Part shown: piece after piece, positions 44,636 through 52,992 of the stretch
How the letters are laid out: each line of letters begins with the position of its first letter
Position numbering within the stretch: the first letter of the stretch is position 1
From: Olavius algarvensis associated proteobacterium Delta 3
GTDB lineage: Bacteria; Desulfobacterota; Desulfobacteria; Desulfobacterales; CAFBRK01
Reading direction: 5' to 3'
DNA: 64,000 bases
NCBI GenBank assembly: GCA_903231505.1
Contig: CAFBRK010000255.1
Span: 1 to 64,000, forward strand
Notes under the pieces: generated by a model
What the model saw: only the letters and a program-made list of their open reading frames with translations
Database searches by the model: none
What the model was told of the DNA's origin: nothing
Made by a program: the position numbers and the translations under genes

Positions 44636-45262
44636 ATGGCCGTTCATTTGGTGACCCATCCGCTGGTGAAACACAAACTCGGTCTCATGCGAAAGCACGA
44701 CATCTCCACGAAAGATTTCCGGGATCTTTCCAATGAGGTGGCCCGCCTGCTGACCTATGAGGCGACCAAGGATCTGGAAACCGAAAAGAAAGTCATCCAG
44801 GGGTGGGCCGGTTCTGTGGAAGTCGAGGGGATCAAGGGAAAGAAAATCACCATTGTGCCCGTGTTGAGGGCCGGTCTGGGTATGATGGACGGCGTGCTCG
44901 ACATGATCCCCTCTGCGAAGGTTAGCGTTGTCGGGCTCTATCGAAACGAGGAAACCCTGGAACCGGTTGAATATTACGTGAAAATGACCGGAAAAATGGA
45001 AGAGCGGATCGCCCTGATCCTCGATCCCATGTTGGCTACCGGAGGAACTCTCATTGCCAGCGTGAATCTGCTCAAAAAAGCTGGCTGCCAGCAGATCAAA
45101 GGGCTCTTTATCGTGGCCTCACCGGAAGGGATCGAGCGATTGGAGAGCACCCACCCGGACGTGGACGTCTACACTGCCGCTATCGACGAAAAGCTGAATG
45201 ATGTCGGATATATTCTTCCCGGGTTGGGGGATGCGGGAGATAAGATATTCGGCACCAAGTAA
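44636..45262 (+). CDS. upp: Uracil phosphoribosyltransferase
   Basis: 208 residues from the ATG at 44636, with GGAGG six bases upstream; an upstream in-frame start at 44609 lacks such a site. It converts uracil and PRPP to UMP. Family landmarks are [60 protein letters not shown] (the PRPP loop) and the C-terminal uracil-binding stretch [20 protein letters not shown], then [11 protein letters not shown]. It sits 79 bases before a uracil permease gene on the same strand, the usual upp-uraA salvage operon, ending at a strong terminator near 46.65 kb. Confidence 0.95.
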   Translation: MAVHLVTHPLVKHKLGLMRKHDISTKDFRDLSNEVARLLTYEATKDLETEKKVIQGWAGSVEVEGIKGKKITIVPVLRAGLGMMDGVLDMIPSAKVSVVGLYRNEETLEPVEYYVKMTGKMEERIALILDPMLATGGTLIASVNLLKKAGCQQIKGLFIVASPEGIERLESTHPDVDVYTAAIDEKLNDVGYILPGLGDAGDKIFGTK

Positions 45263-45341
45263 TGCGTGGATGAGTGAGCCATCGTTTCGCCGGTTGTGTC
45301 GTGCGCAGATAGAATTCAACCATAAACCACCAGGAGGATGG

Positions 45342-46600
45342 ATGCCTGAAAACGCAGTTAACGAAGTCGCGCCGTCGGGTGTGAAGCAGGTCTTGGTTGG
45401 TGCCCAAATGCTCTTCGTGGCCTTTGGCGCCCTGGTCTTGGTGCCTCTACTAACTGGGCTCGATCCGAATGTGGCCCTGTTTACCGCAGGGGCCGGCACC
45501 CTGATTTTCCAAGTTGTCACAAAGCGCAAAGTACCGGTCTTTCTGGCATCTTCCTTTGCGTTTATCGCACCGATCATTTACGGCGTGCAGACGTGGGGAA
45601 TTCCAGCCACGATGTGCGGCCTGGTTGCGGCCGGCGGACTTTACATCGTACTCAGCCTCCTGATCCGCTGGCGCGGCAGCGGGATTCTGATTCGTATTCT
45701 TCCACCGGTGGTCACAGGTCCTGTGATCATGGTCATCGGGTTGATTCTGGCACCGGTGGCCGTTCATCTGGCCATGGGCCGAACCGGCGACGGCGCTGCG
45801 GTGCTCGTCCCAGAGCCCACAGCCCTGGTCATTTCGATGATATCCTTGTTGACCGTCATCCTGGTGTCTCTGTTGGGAAAAGGGATGCTTCGTTTGATCC
45901 CGATTCTTTGCGGGATCATTGTGGGATATATCGTATCGATACCCTTCGGGCTGATCAGTCTCTCTCCGGTGGCCAAAGCACCATGGATCGCTCTTCCGAA
46001 TTTCGTTTTGCCGGAGTGGAACTTTCAGGCGGTGTTGTTCATCGTCCCGGTGGCCATCGCTCCGGCCATCGAGCACTTCGGCGACGTTCTGGCCATCGGA
46101 TCGATCACAGGGAAAAATTATCTGGAGGATCCCGGTATTCAGAACACCATGCTGGGGGACGGTTTGGCGACATCGTTTGCATCCTTTTTGGGCGGGCCGC
46201 CCAACACGACCTACTCGGAGGTCACCGGGGCCGTGGCCCTGATCAAGGTCTTTAATCCGGTGATCATGACCTGGGCGGCTATCTTTGCAATATTCCTGGC
46301 CTTTGTCGGCAAAGTCGGTGCTATACTTCAAACCATTCCGACGCCGGTCATGGGCGGCATCATGCTGCTCCTTTTCGGCGCCATGTCGGACTGAACACTC
46401 TCGTAGGGGCCCGTGAGGATCTCATGGAGCCCAGAAACCTGACCATTGTAGCCCTCATCCTGGTCTTCGGCATCGGCGGCATGAGTTTTTCGGCCGGAGA
46501 ATTCACGATCCAGGGGATCGGGTTGGCCGGCCTCCTGGGTGTATTTCTCAATCTTGTCCTGCCCAGGAAAAAGGTGACAGCGGCATCGCAAGACGCCTAA
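45342..46600 (+). pseudogene. uraA: Uracil/xanthine permease (UraA/NCS2 family) broken by a frameshift near its end
   Basis: The first frame (45342-46394, 350 residues, AGGAGGATGG before the ATG) holds most of an NCS2 transporter: QMLFVAFGALVLVPLLTGLD, VFLASSFAFIAPI, IVPVAIAPAIEHFGDVLAIG (the NCS2 QH/EH-type motif) and GGPPNTTYSEVTGAVALIKV. It ends FGAMSD then TGA. The family continues FGAxxxxGLNTLV, and that exact continuation appears in another frame: GLNTLVGAREDLMEPRNLTI, VALILVFGIGGMSFSAGEF, to a TAA at 46598-46600. About 7 bases seem missing between GAM and GLN. Thus the last two helices are out of frame. This is either a real inactivating deletion or an assembly error. It was partner of upp. 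Confidence 0.85.
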
Positions 46601-46629
46601 CCAAAAGAGGATCAAACCTATCCTAAATT

Positions 46630-46668
46630 GGCCGAGGCCGGTGTTCCGGCGTTGGCCTTTTCTTTTTT
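46630..46668 (+). terminator. Terminator of the upp-uraA operon
   Basis: GGCCGAGGCCGG and CCGGCGTTGGCC pair (10 of 12) around TGTT, followed by TTTTCTTTTTT. It lies 30 bases after the displaced uraA stop, which supports the tail having been part of the gene. Confidence 0.75.
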
Positions 46669-46775
46669 CGGATGGGATCTTATGATTGCTATCGTGATCT
46701 GTTCTGTTTGGATATGGTGTTTGACTATCGGCGGCTTACCGTATTGAATGAGTCCGGACCCGGACACGTTCGGAG

Positions 46776-46848
46776 TCGGCATCGGTATCGGTATCGGAAT
46801 CGAGATTGGAAGGCCATATACAAAGCCGATACCGATTTCGATGGTGCC
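46776..46848. repeat. Repeat D, copy 2
   Basis: CGGCATCGGTATCGGTATCG, then GAATCGAGATTGG, with a facing AAAGCCGATACCGATTTCGA. Same layout as 24826-24906: two arms of TATCGGNATCG units around a short spacer. It lies between the upp-uraA terminator and the dehalogenase gene. Confidence 0.55.
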
Positions 46849-46920
46849 GATAGGTTTATACCAGTATACTATGAACCGATCGAAACCAAACTCCAGCATT
46901 TGACATGAAAGGGAGGCTCC

Positions 46921-47607
46921 ATGCCCCAACCTACAGCCATTGACGGCATAAGAGCGTGTGTCTTCGATGCCTACGGCACGCTTTTCGATGTGCATTCTGC
47001 GGTGGGAAAATATCGACAGCGGTTGGGGGATCTCGCCGATCCGGTGTCGTTGCTCTGGCGCACCAAACAACTGGAATACACCTGGTTGCGGAGTCTGATG
47101 GGACATCACGCCGATTTCTGGCAGGTGACCCGGGATGCACTGGACTTCGCATTCGACATGCACCACCTGAAGGATCCGGAACTTCGGAAGGATCTCATCG
47201 ACGCGTATCTTCACCTGGATTGCTACCCGGAAGTGCCTGAAGCGTTGTCAACGCTAAAGGCCCGAGGATTCAAGATTGCCATACTATCCAACGGTACGCC
47301 GGCCATGCTCGAGGCCGCGGTCACGAATTCCGGGCTGGGCGGATTGATCGAGCAAAATTTCTCTGTTGAAGAGGTGGGCATATTCAAACCCGACCCCCGG
47401 GTCTACCAGCTTGCCGTCGATGGGTTGGATGTAACATCCGGAGAAATCGTGTTTCAGTCTTCCAATGCCTGGGATGCTTCGGGAGCATCCGCCTTTGGAT
47501 TTAAGGTGGCCTGGATAAACCGGTTCGACCAGAGCGCGGAACGGCTTCCGGGGCGGCCGGATGCCGAAATAAGGAACCTCATGGAATTGCCGCCGCTGCT
47601 CACATAA
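46921..47607 (+). CDS. Haloacid dehalogenase type II (L-2-haloacid dehalogenase-like)
   Basis: 228 residues of the HAD superfamily, L-DEX branch. The nucleophile is Asp16 in VFDAYGTLFDVHSAV. WRTKQLEYTWLRSLM is the helical cap motif typical of the L-2-haloacid dehalogenases, followed by ILSNGTPAMLEAAV (motif II Ser), KPDPRVYQLAVDGL (motif III Lys) and FQSSNAWDASGASAFGFKVA (motif IV with the L-DEX-specific SSNAWD). GGGAGG is close before the ATG. It would hydrolyse L-2-haloacids to D-2-hydroxy acids, though many homologues are physiologically uncharacterised. It stands alone; a hypothetical gene follows after 77 bases on the same strand. Confidence 0.88.
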   Translation: MPQPTAIDGIRACVFDAYGTLFDVHSAVGKYRQRLGDLADPVSLLWRTKQLEYTWLRSLMGHHADFWQVTRDALDFAFDMHHLKDPELRKDLIDAYLHLDCYPEVPEALSTLKARGFKIAILSNGTPAMLEAAVTNSGLGGLIEQNFSVEEVGIFKPDPRVYQLAVDGLDVTSGEIVFQSSNAWDASGASAFGFKVAWINRFDQSAERLPGRPDAEIRNLMELPPLLT

Positions 47608-47684
47608 ACATGCGCACACAATCGTCCAAACATCATGGATTGTCATTCAATATACGTGTATAAACTCGTACCGAGGGAGCCCAA

Positions 47685-48218
47685 ATGGGTGAAATCAGAA
47701 GCACGTTAGATCTGGTCATGGAGAAGACCAGGAATCTGTCGCTGTCGGCAGAAGAAAAAGCGAGCCAGAAGAGGGTTGAGTTTGGAAAACGGCTCCAGGG
47801 CCTGTTGCAGCGATACGCAGATGATACCGAGTCCCTTGAAATGCTTCAAGACGGCATAGTGAAGCTGGGGGCGGAGATGGATGTCACCGACGCGACGCTT
47901 CAGATAGAAGCCGTGTTCAAACGCATCGATCCCGATCGGGACAACCGTCGCTGGCTGGTGCTTCTGGAGAGCATGGTGCCGGCTGCCACCGATCCCCTGC
48001 AGGAAGCTTTGGCGGCGTATGATCAACAGCGGGCGGTTTTGAAGGTAATCGTTGAGAAAAAGCTGCTGGGGCAACTTGCCGAGCATCACGGTATCCAGGG
48101 GGCAGCGGTCAAGCCCAATGCAACGCAGGATCCCGGGTATCAAAAGAATCTGATCAGCCTGAGGCGTGAAACTCAAACGCAGATCGATTCGATCTCGCAG
48201 AAGTGCATAAAGTCGTAA
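47685..48218 (+). CDS. Conserved-looking hypothetical helical protein
   Basis: 177 residues, almost all predicted helix, without signal peptide or membrane segment: MGEIRSTLDLVMEKTRNLSL, SAEEKASQKRVEFGKRLQGL, then LQDGIVKLGAEMDVTD and LLESMVPAATDPLQEALAAY. The acidic/basic alternation suggests coiled-coil or helical bundle. GGGAG lies six bases upstream of the ATG. I do not recognise the family. It may be co-transcribed with the dehalogenase gene upstream. It converges on the MBL hydrolase gene, with 64 bases between the two stops. Confidence 0.65.
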   Translation: MGEIRSTLDLVMEKTRNLSLSAEEKASQKRVEFGKRLQGLLQRYADDTESLEMLQDGIVKLGAEMDVTDATLQIEAVFKRIDPDRDNRRWLVLLESMVPAATDPLQEALAAYDQQRAVLKVIVEKKLLGQLAEHHGIQGAAVKPNATQDPGYQKNLISLRRETQTQIDSISQKCIKS

Positions 48219-48282
48219 TAATCAACAACGTCCCCTAAGTACTAAGTATGTGGTGATAATGCCTTCACAGGGCGTTTAACGA

Positions 48283-48939
48283 TTAGATAAAACTGAAGTA
48301 CGTCTGTTCGACCTGCCTGAAATTGGCTTTGACCGCGTCGGCGCCCGAGACTACAGCGCCGTGACCCGACAGCATCCATTCTGCATCGAGAACGGCCATG
48401 CGGCGGATACTCTCTTTGAGTTGCTCCCCGCTGCCGCCGGGAAGATCGGTGCGCCCCAACCCGCCGTTGAAGATCAGGTCGCCGGTGACCAGGGCGCTTT
48501 CCGTCGGCCAATAAAGGCTCACTCCGCCGGGGGAATGCCCGGGCGTGTGATAGACCTCCAGCGCAAGATCCCCGACTGTTAATTCGCCTTCCTTCAAAAA
48601 GAAATCCGGCGTGAACGGGCCCAGGTCGACGTTCAGATGCGGTGCCATGTCTTCAACCAGCTGCCATTCGGCTTCATGCAACGCGAACATGGCGGGACCC
48701 GTGTCGAACAATCGGACGGCCTCCATGTGATCCGGATGGGCATGGGTGCAGATAACCAGATCGATGTCTTCGGTGGACAGGTCCAGCCGCCTTAGGTCCC
48801 TCTCGACATGGTCGAAAAAGGGGGCGTGGCCAGGATCGATCAGGATGTTCTTATCCAAGGAACGGAGCAGATAGGTGTTGCAGTTGTTTGCACTGGGGGA
48901 TGTCCACAGAAACGCATGCAGGTTTGGGGTCAGTTCCAT
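48283..48939 (-). CDS. MBL-fold metallo-hydrolase (glyoxalase II-like)
   Basis: 218 residues of the metallo-beta-lactamase fold. The metal-binding motif is THAHPDHMEA (THxHxDH), and downstream ligands are in YHTPGHSPGGVSLYW, LVTGDLIFNGGLGRTDLPGG and MLSGHGAVV. NCNTYLLRSLDKNILIDPGH is the usual first beta sheet. The GRTDLPGG stretch and size fit glyoxalase II or persulfide-dioxygenase-like hydrolases, but the exact substrate cannot be assigned. The ribosome-binding site is weak (GGATC...ATATG). It is convergent with the preceding hypothetical gene and has no obvious operon partner. Confidence 0.83.
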   Translation of the reverse strand: MELTPNLHAFLWTSPSANNCNTYLLRSLDKNILIDPGHAPFFDHVERDLRRLDLSTEDIDLVICTHAHPDHMEAVRLFDTGPAMFALHEAEWQLVEDMAPHLNVDLGPFTPDFFLKEGELTVGDLALEVYHTPGHSPGGVSLYWPTESALVTGDLIFNGGLGRTDLPGGSGEQLKESIRRMAVLDAEWMLSGHGAVVSGADAVKANFRQVEQTYFSFI

Positions 48940-49161
48940 ATGTTAGATCCGATCAGTTTCGGGGTTGACAGAAAACAGCCGGGACAGTGCCCGGCCCTAC
49001 TACATTCGGCCAGGGATATTAGCAAATTAGGGGGCACGGCACTTCACCAAGGCTGCGCCCAGACAAACTGTGCCCGCCCGAGGGCAGGCCTGCTCATAAT
49101 CCCATTCGTCTTAACTAAAATATACGGACCTCTATACAATAAGAAGGAATGAGCCAATTAT

Positions 49162-49254
49162 ACCCCATCACTTTGAATCCCTCCCCCCAGGGGAGGAAGA
49201 TAAAAGTCCTCCCTCTTGATGGGGGAGGCGCAGTGGGGGTGATAGAATGGCCGA
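49162..49254. repeat. Palindromic GC-rich repeat B, copy 3
   Basis: TCCCTCCCCCCAGGGGAGGA, then CCTCCCTCTTGATGGGGGAG and GCGCAGTGGGGGTGATAGAA. Nearly the same as copy 1 at 9374. The gap 48940-49345 holds this and a repeat F copy but no gene. Confidence 0.65.
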
Positions 49255-49280
49255 TTTCCGCGTCCCTAGTTTTGTTTAGT

Positions 49281-49312
49281 CGGTCCAAAAACATATTTCT
49301 GGCAGGCTCTAC
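49281..49312. repeat. Repeat F, degenerate copy
   Basis: CGGTCCAAAAACATATTTCT then GGCAGGCTCTACAA. It keeps the ACATATTTxTGGCA core and the CTATA-like tail of the other copies. Confidence 0.4.
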
Positions 49313-49345
49313 AATCCCTGGTTCTCATCTCCGTGGGCATGGCCT

Positions 49346-49672
49346 TTATTTTCCAAGGTATTCCTCACGCACCGGGGAGAATACCTCCACGGCGACCGAA
49401 TCCTCCAGGGCTTCGGCGGAATGTTCCACCTCTCCGGGGATGCACCAGCTGTCCCCGGCCTCCGCGTCGAAGGTTTCGTCTCCGACCCGGAACCGGAGTT
49501 TGCCCGAAATCAGCATGCCGATCTGCTCGTGCACATGCCCGTGGGCAGGCACCACGGCCCCTTTCTGCAGCTTGAATTGGCCCATCAGCGTGAGCTCGCC
49601 GTGGACCAGGGTTTTTAAATGAACGCCCTCCAAAAGCTGACGATATTTTCCATTACGTGCTCTCTGAAACAT
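49346..49672 (-). CDS. Small cupin-domain protein
   Basis: 108 residues forming one cupin barrel. Motif 1 is VVPAHGHVHEQIGMLISGKL, with two His and a Glu as metal ligands (HGHVHEQ). Motif 2 is DSWCIPGEVEHSAEALED, with the final His. The strands between are RFRVGDETFDAEAG. GGAGGACAACC lies before the ATG. Small cupins may bind metals as isomerases or oxygenases or act as sensors, and no reaction can be assigned. It follows the SDR gene on the same strand after about 185 bases holding a tandem repeat, so it may be the last gene of the sigma54 activator-SDR-cupin run. Confidence 0.8.
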   Translation of the reverse strand: MFQRARNGKYRQLLEGVHLKTLVHGELTLMGQFKLQKGAVVPAHGHVHEQIGMLISGKLRFRVGDETFDAEAGDSWCIPGEVEHSAEALEDSVAVEVFSPVREEYLGK

Positions 49673-49730
49673 ATTGGTTGTCCTCCCGTTGCATTTAAAT
49701 CATATCCTTTCCCAATAAGTTGGGAAAAAG

Positions 49731-49857
49731 GGTTCAAGGGTTCAAGGGTTCAAGGTTCGAGGTTCGAGGTACGAGGTACGAGGTTCAGAGGTTCAAATAC
49801 ATTGAAAATTTTAAGCAGTTCACTTGACCCCTTGACCCCTCGAACCCTTGGCCCCTT
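49731..49857. repeat. Tandem GGTTCAAG/GGTTCGAG repeat with inverted partner
   Basis: GGGTTCAAGGGTTCAAGGGT, then TTCGAGG and TACGAGG units, on the left. On the right, GACCCCTTGACCCCTCGAAC with CCTTGGCCCCTT can pair back with it. It is a short-period repeat between the cupin and SDR genes. Confidence 0.6.
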
Positions 49858-49858
49858 C

Positions 49859-50650
49859 CTAAAGCAACCCACTGTATTTTCCTCCGTCGACCAGCAAATT
49901 GTGCCCCGTGATGTACCGGGCCTGGACGCTTGCCAAAAACGCGGCGGCGGCGCCAAAGTCCGACGGGTCGCCGATGGTGTTGGTCGGGGAAGCGGCCATC
50001 ATCTCCCGGTATACGTCGTTGGCGGGTTTGTTCTCACGGGTCGCCCGGTCCTGTACCAGCTCATCGATGCGCGAGGTTTTGTGGGTTCCCGGGAGCAGGG
50101 CATTGACCGTGATGCCGGCGGGCGCCAGTTCCGTGGCAATCGTTTTCAGGAAACCGGTGAGGCCTGCCCGGGCCATGTTGGACAGCAGCAGATTGCCGAT
50201 GGGCTGTTTGACCGAAATCGAGGTGATGGCGATGATACGGCCCCATCCCGCGGCCTTCATCGCCGGGGTGACGCCATGAATCACGCGCACGGCGCTCATC
50301 AGATTGAGATTGAGGGCCTTTTCGTATTCGACCACCGGCGTGCTGGCATACGTCCCTGGCGGCGGCCCTCCGGCATTTGTCACAAGAATCTCCGGGTCTC
50401 CCAGGGACTGTCGGACATCGTCCAGCAGGCGGTCGATGTCATCTTCCCGGCTGACGTCGGCGCCGAAACCTTTGACTTCGGTTCCGTATTGCGTCGCCAT
50501 CTCTTCGGCCGCCTGGTGCGCCGCGTTTACATCGCGGGCACATATGGCCACCCGGCACTTTTCTGCGGCCAGTTGATCCGCACACCCGCGCCCCAGGCCG
50601 CGGGTTGCCGCCGTGACCAGAGCAATTTTCCCGTTGATACCCAAATCCAT
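49859..50650 (-). CDS. Short-chain dehydrogenase/reductase, atypical active site
   Basis: 263 residues with a Rossmann fold. The cofactor site ALVTAATRGLGRG replaces TGxxxGxG with TRGLGRG. ADVSRED and ILVTNAGGPPPGTY (NAGG) follow, then RIIAITSISVKQPIGN with the conserved Ser region. The expected YxxxK is not seen: LLLSNMARAGLTGFLKTIAT has Asn at the usual Tyr place. Such Tyr-less proteins form a known subgroup annotated as 3-oxoacyl-ACP reductase-like. PGTHKTSRIDEL and FLASVQARYITGHNLLVDGG close the fold. AAGGAGG precedes the ATG. It starts nine bases after the sigma54 activator stop, so the two are one operon. Substrate unknown. Confidence 0.83.
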   Translation of the reverse strand: MDLGINGKIALVTAATRGLGRGCADQLAAEKCRVAICARDVNAAHQAAEEMATQYGTEVKGFGADVSREDDIDRLLDDVRQSLGDPEILVTNAGGPPPGTYASTPVVEYEKALNLNLMSAVRVIHGVTPAMKAAGWGRIIAITSISVKQPIGNLLLSNMARAGLTGFLKTIATELAPAGITVNALLPGTHKTSRIDELVQDRATRENKPANDVYREMMAASPTNTIGDPSDFGAAAAFLASVQARYITGHNLLVDGGKYSGLL

Positions 50651-50659
50651 AATTCCTCC

Positions 50660-52213
50660 TTACGCCCTGCGTTTTTTAAACTGAATGCCCAGTCTGTCCA
50701 TTCGGGATCGCAACGTGGTCGGATTCACGCCGAGCAGTTCCGCTGCGCCTCCCGGGCCCTGGATTTTACCGTCGGAAAACTCGAGTGCCCCGCGGATATG
50801 TGTTGCCATGGCCGCATCCAGTGGCACGATGTTGTTCGGTGCCGTCTCTGACGTATGATGTGCATCCGGGGTCTTTCCGGCAAGCCATCCAGCAAACCGG
50901 AAAGAGCCATCATCCCCCCGCCCCCGCTGCTCGATCAATGCCCGCTCTACGACATTCTCAAGTTCCCGGACATTTCCCGGCCAGTAGTATCCCGTGAGCC
51001 GGTCGATGACGTCAGGAGACAGATGAGGCGGATTCGTGATTTTCAATTCCCGGGATTTCTTCCTTAGAAAATGATCGAGCAGCAAGGGGATGTCTTCTCT
51101 GCGCTCACGGAGCGGTGGGATGGTGATGGGGAAGACATTGAGCCGGAACCATAGATCCTCGCGAAACCGGCCGGAGGTGACCATTTTTTCCAGGTTTCTG
51201 TGGGTGGCGGCAATGATCCGGATGTCCAGGGGTATTGTTCTCATACCGCCGACCCGTTCGATTTCATGGGACTGGAGCACCCTCAACAGGCGTGTCTGGG
51301 CCTGAAGCGGCAGTTCGCCGATTTCGTCCAGGAAGATGGTGCCCTGGTCGGCCCGCTCAAATCGGCCCCTTTTTTGGGAAAGGGCTCCTGTGAAGGCACC
51401 CCGTTCGTGGCCGAAAAGCTCGCTATCCAGAAGTGTGTCGGGGATGGCTCCGCAATTGACCGTGATCAGCGGTTTGCTCCGTCGGTCCGACAGGTCGTGT
51501 ATCATGTTGGCGATGACTTCCTTACCGACACCGGTTTCCCCCAGCATGAGCACCGGGCTGTCCAGGGTGGCCACCTTTCGGACCTTTTCTACCACTGCTT
51601 TCAATCCGCTATGACCGCCGACGATCTCGCTCCCGGAAACTTCCCTGAGGCGCGCCTGGAAATACCGGTTGTCATCGTCCAGTAATTCTTTGAGGGTCAG
51701 CAACTCCCGGTAGCGGAGACTGTTGGCCAGCGCGATGGCTGCCGGCTCATTCACCAGCTTCCAAAGCTCTCCAAGCGCTTCCGGATAATGATCTCTCCCC
51801 TTGGCGCAGACACACAAAAATCCGACGAGGTTTCCCTCAATCATCAGTCGGCTGATCATCGCCGAGGATTCGCCAAGATCGAATTTTTTTGTGACGAAAC
51901 CGATCATTTCATCCTCCACGATGTTTTCCACAATGCGGACACGTGGATGGGGATCCGAGTTTTCAATCACATGTCTCAAGGGGGGAGGAAGGGCGGTTAT
52001 TAAATGCGCAGGTTCCTCATTGACGGCGGCGGCTTTGGCCACGACCTCGATAGCGCCGATGTCGGGTTTGTAGACCGACAGCAGCAATTTGTCGGCCGGC
52101 ATGATGCCACGGATATACTCCAGGCAGTGCCCAAGGGCTTTTTCAATATCGAGACTGCTGCAGATTCGGAGCGTGAACTCCCGAAAAAATTCATTCGCGT
52201 CGATGTGAACCAT
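50660..52213 (-). CDS. Sigma54-dependent transcriptional activator, GAF-AAA+-HTH
   Basis: About 517 residues from the ATG at 52213 (GGGAG eight bases upstream); the frame is open to 52288. An N-terminal GAF-like sensory domain (about 10-180) is followed by the sigma54-interaction AAA+ module: [17 protein letters not shown] (Walker A), [20 protein letters not shown] (GAFTGA loop), [20 protein letters not shown] (Walker B), and [37 protein letters not shown] leads to a short HTH ([20 protein letters not shown]), an FhlA-like ending. It activates sigma54 promoters; the likely targets are its own SDR-cupin operon or the divergent small protein at 52517. The upstream region carries paired sites listed separately. 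Confidence 0.88.
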   Translation of the reverse strand: MVHIDANEFFREFTLRICSSLDIEKALGHCLEYIRGIMPADKLLLSVYKPDIGAIEVVAKAAAVNEEPAHLITALPPPLRHVIENSDPHPRVRIVENIVEDEMIGFVTKKFDLGESSAMISRLMIEGNLVGFLCVCAKGRDHYPEALGELWKLVNEPAAIALANSLRYRELLTLKELLDDDNRYFQARLREVSGSEIVGGHSGLKAVVEKVRKVATLDSPVLMLGETGVGKEVIANMIHDLSDRRSKPLITVNCGAIPDTLLDSELFGHERGAFTGALSQKRGRFERADQGTIFLDEIGELPLQAQTRLLRVLQSHEIERVGGMRTIPLDIRIIAATHRNLEKMVTSGRFREDLWFRLNVFPITIPPLRERREDIPLLLDHFLRKKSRELKITNPPHLSPDVIDRLTGYYWPGNVRELENVVERALIEQRGRGDDGSFRFAGWLAGKTPDAHHTSETAPNNIVPLDAAMATHIRGALEFSDGKIQGPGGAAELLGVNPTTLRSRMDRLGIQFKKRRA

Positions 52214-52298
52214 GTTTGATCTCCCAGGTGGATCCCCCGGCATGATCGGGCCTTGAAATGTCGTTCCATACCGGAGATTATACGACATTTCATATGAT

Positions 52299-52332
52299 AC
52301 GATATATCACATTAATATATACGATATATCGT
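52299..52332. promoter_or_regulatory. Paired ACGATATATC sites upstream of the sigma54 activator
   Basis: ACGATATATC occurs at 52299-52308 and again at 52321-52330, 22 bases apart, about two helical turns. The second copy extends to the perfect palindrome ACGATATATCGT (52321-52332). Lying between two divergent genes, it is a candidate activator binding site (inference). Confidence 0.5.
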
Positions 52333-52516
52333 CGTTTAGTCCAGCAGAATCTCCAGATAAACACCGTCTAATATAATAAAATACTGTAATAATTCAGAAA
52401 TTATTCTTTTTTTATCTTTGGCATCTGAATTGCTCTATAGATGACAAACAAAAACAGTGCCGGAACAATCTATAGGAAAGGAGATAACCATGAAGACCAC
52501 TGGAAAGGAGATTAAC

Positions 52517-52774
52517 ATGAAGAACAGAACGTTTGTCGTCACCCTTGTCGGCGTGCTCATGCTTTCGTTTTGTCTGGCCCCGGCATCCCATGCCATCATC
52601 CATCCGATTGTCATTGCACTTCCCCTGGCAGCAGCTTTTGGATTGGCCGGTGTCGGCATTAAAGCCCACAACGCCAAGAACCATGACCAAGGCGCCGCCA
52701 TCGAACAACGCGCTGACCATTCCAAGCCGCCTCCGGTGACCGGATCCGGAACGGCGGGCGCCGAGGCGAAGTAA
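52517..52774 (+). CDS. Small exported protein, unknown function
   Basis: 85 residues: a signal peptide (MKNRTFVVTLVGVLMLSFCL, then APASHA), a hydrophobic segment (IIHPIVIALPLAAAFGLAGV) and a polar tail (HNAKNHDQGAAIEQRADHSK). The second segment could keep the protein in the membrane. AAGGAG lies seven bases before this ATG. A 27-base in-frame tandem duplication supplies another AAGGAG and ATG at 52490, so a nine-residue longer form is possible. It is divergent from the sigma54 activator and followed by a strong terminator, so it is a single-gene transcript and a possible target of that activator. Family not recognised. Confidence 0.65.
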   Translation: MKNRTFVVTLVGVLMLSFCLAPASHAIIHPIVIALPLAAAFGLAGVGIKAHNAKNHDQGAAIEQRADHSKPPPVTGSGTAGAEAK

Positions 52775-52779
52775 ACGTA

Positions 52780-52824
52780 AACGGCGGCCGGGGTGCCGGC
52801 CGCCGTTTGCCCTTGTTTTTCTCT
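52780..52824 (+). terminator. Strong rho-independent terminator
   Basis: AACGGCGGCCGG and CCGGCCGCCGTT form a perfect 12-bp stem around GGTG at 52780-52807, followed by TTGCCCTTGTTTTT. It ends the transcript of the small exported protein. Confidence 0.8.
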
Positions 52825-52992
52825 CCGTACGTCCTCACACCGTTAAGCCAATAATTACCTGCACATGGCTTGCTTTGATATTTTTCATTGCTAATTTCAG
52901 TCAACTGAACGATTGCTCAGACTGTTGTCCGGAACAATACCCCCGCGGTACATCCATGACAACGTTTTCACACAGCTTGGACCCGCCAAACG

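Noticed and set aside
49731-49857. CRISPR-like array
   Set aside because: Repeat units of 7-9 bases are contiguous with no spacers; this is a microsatellite-like tandem repeat.
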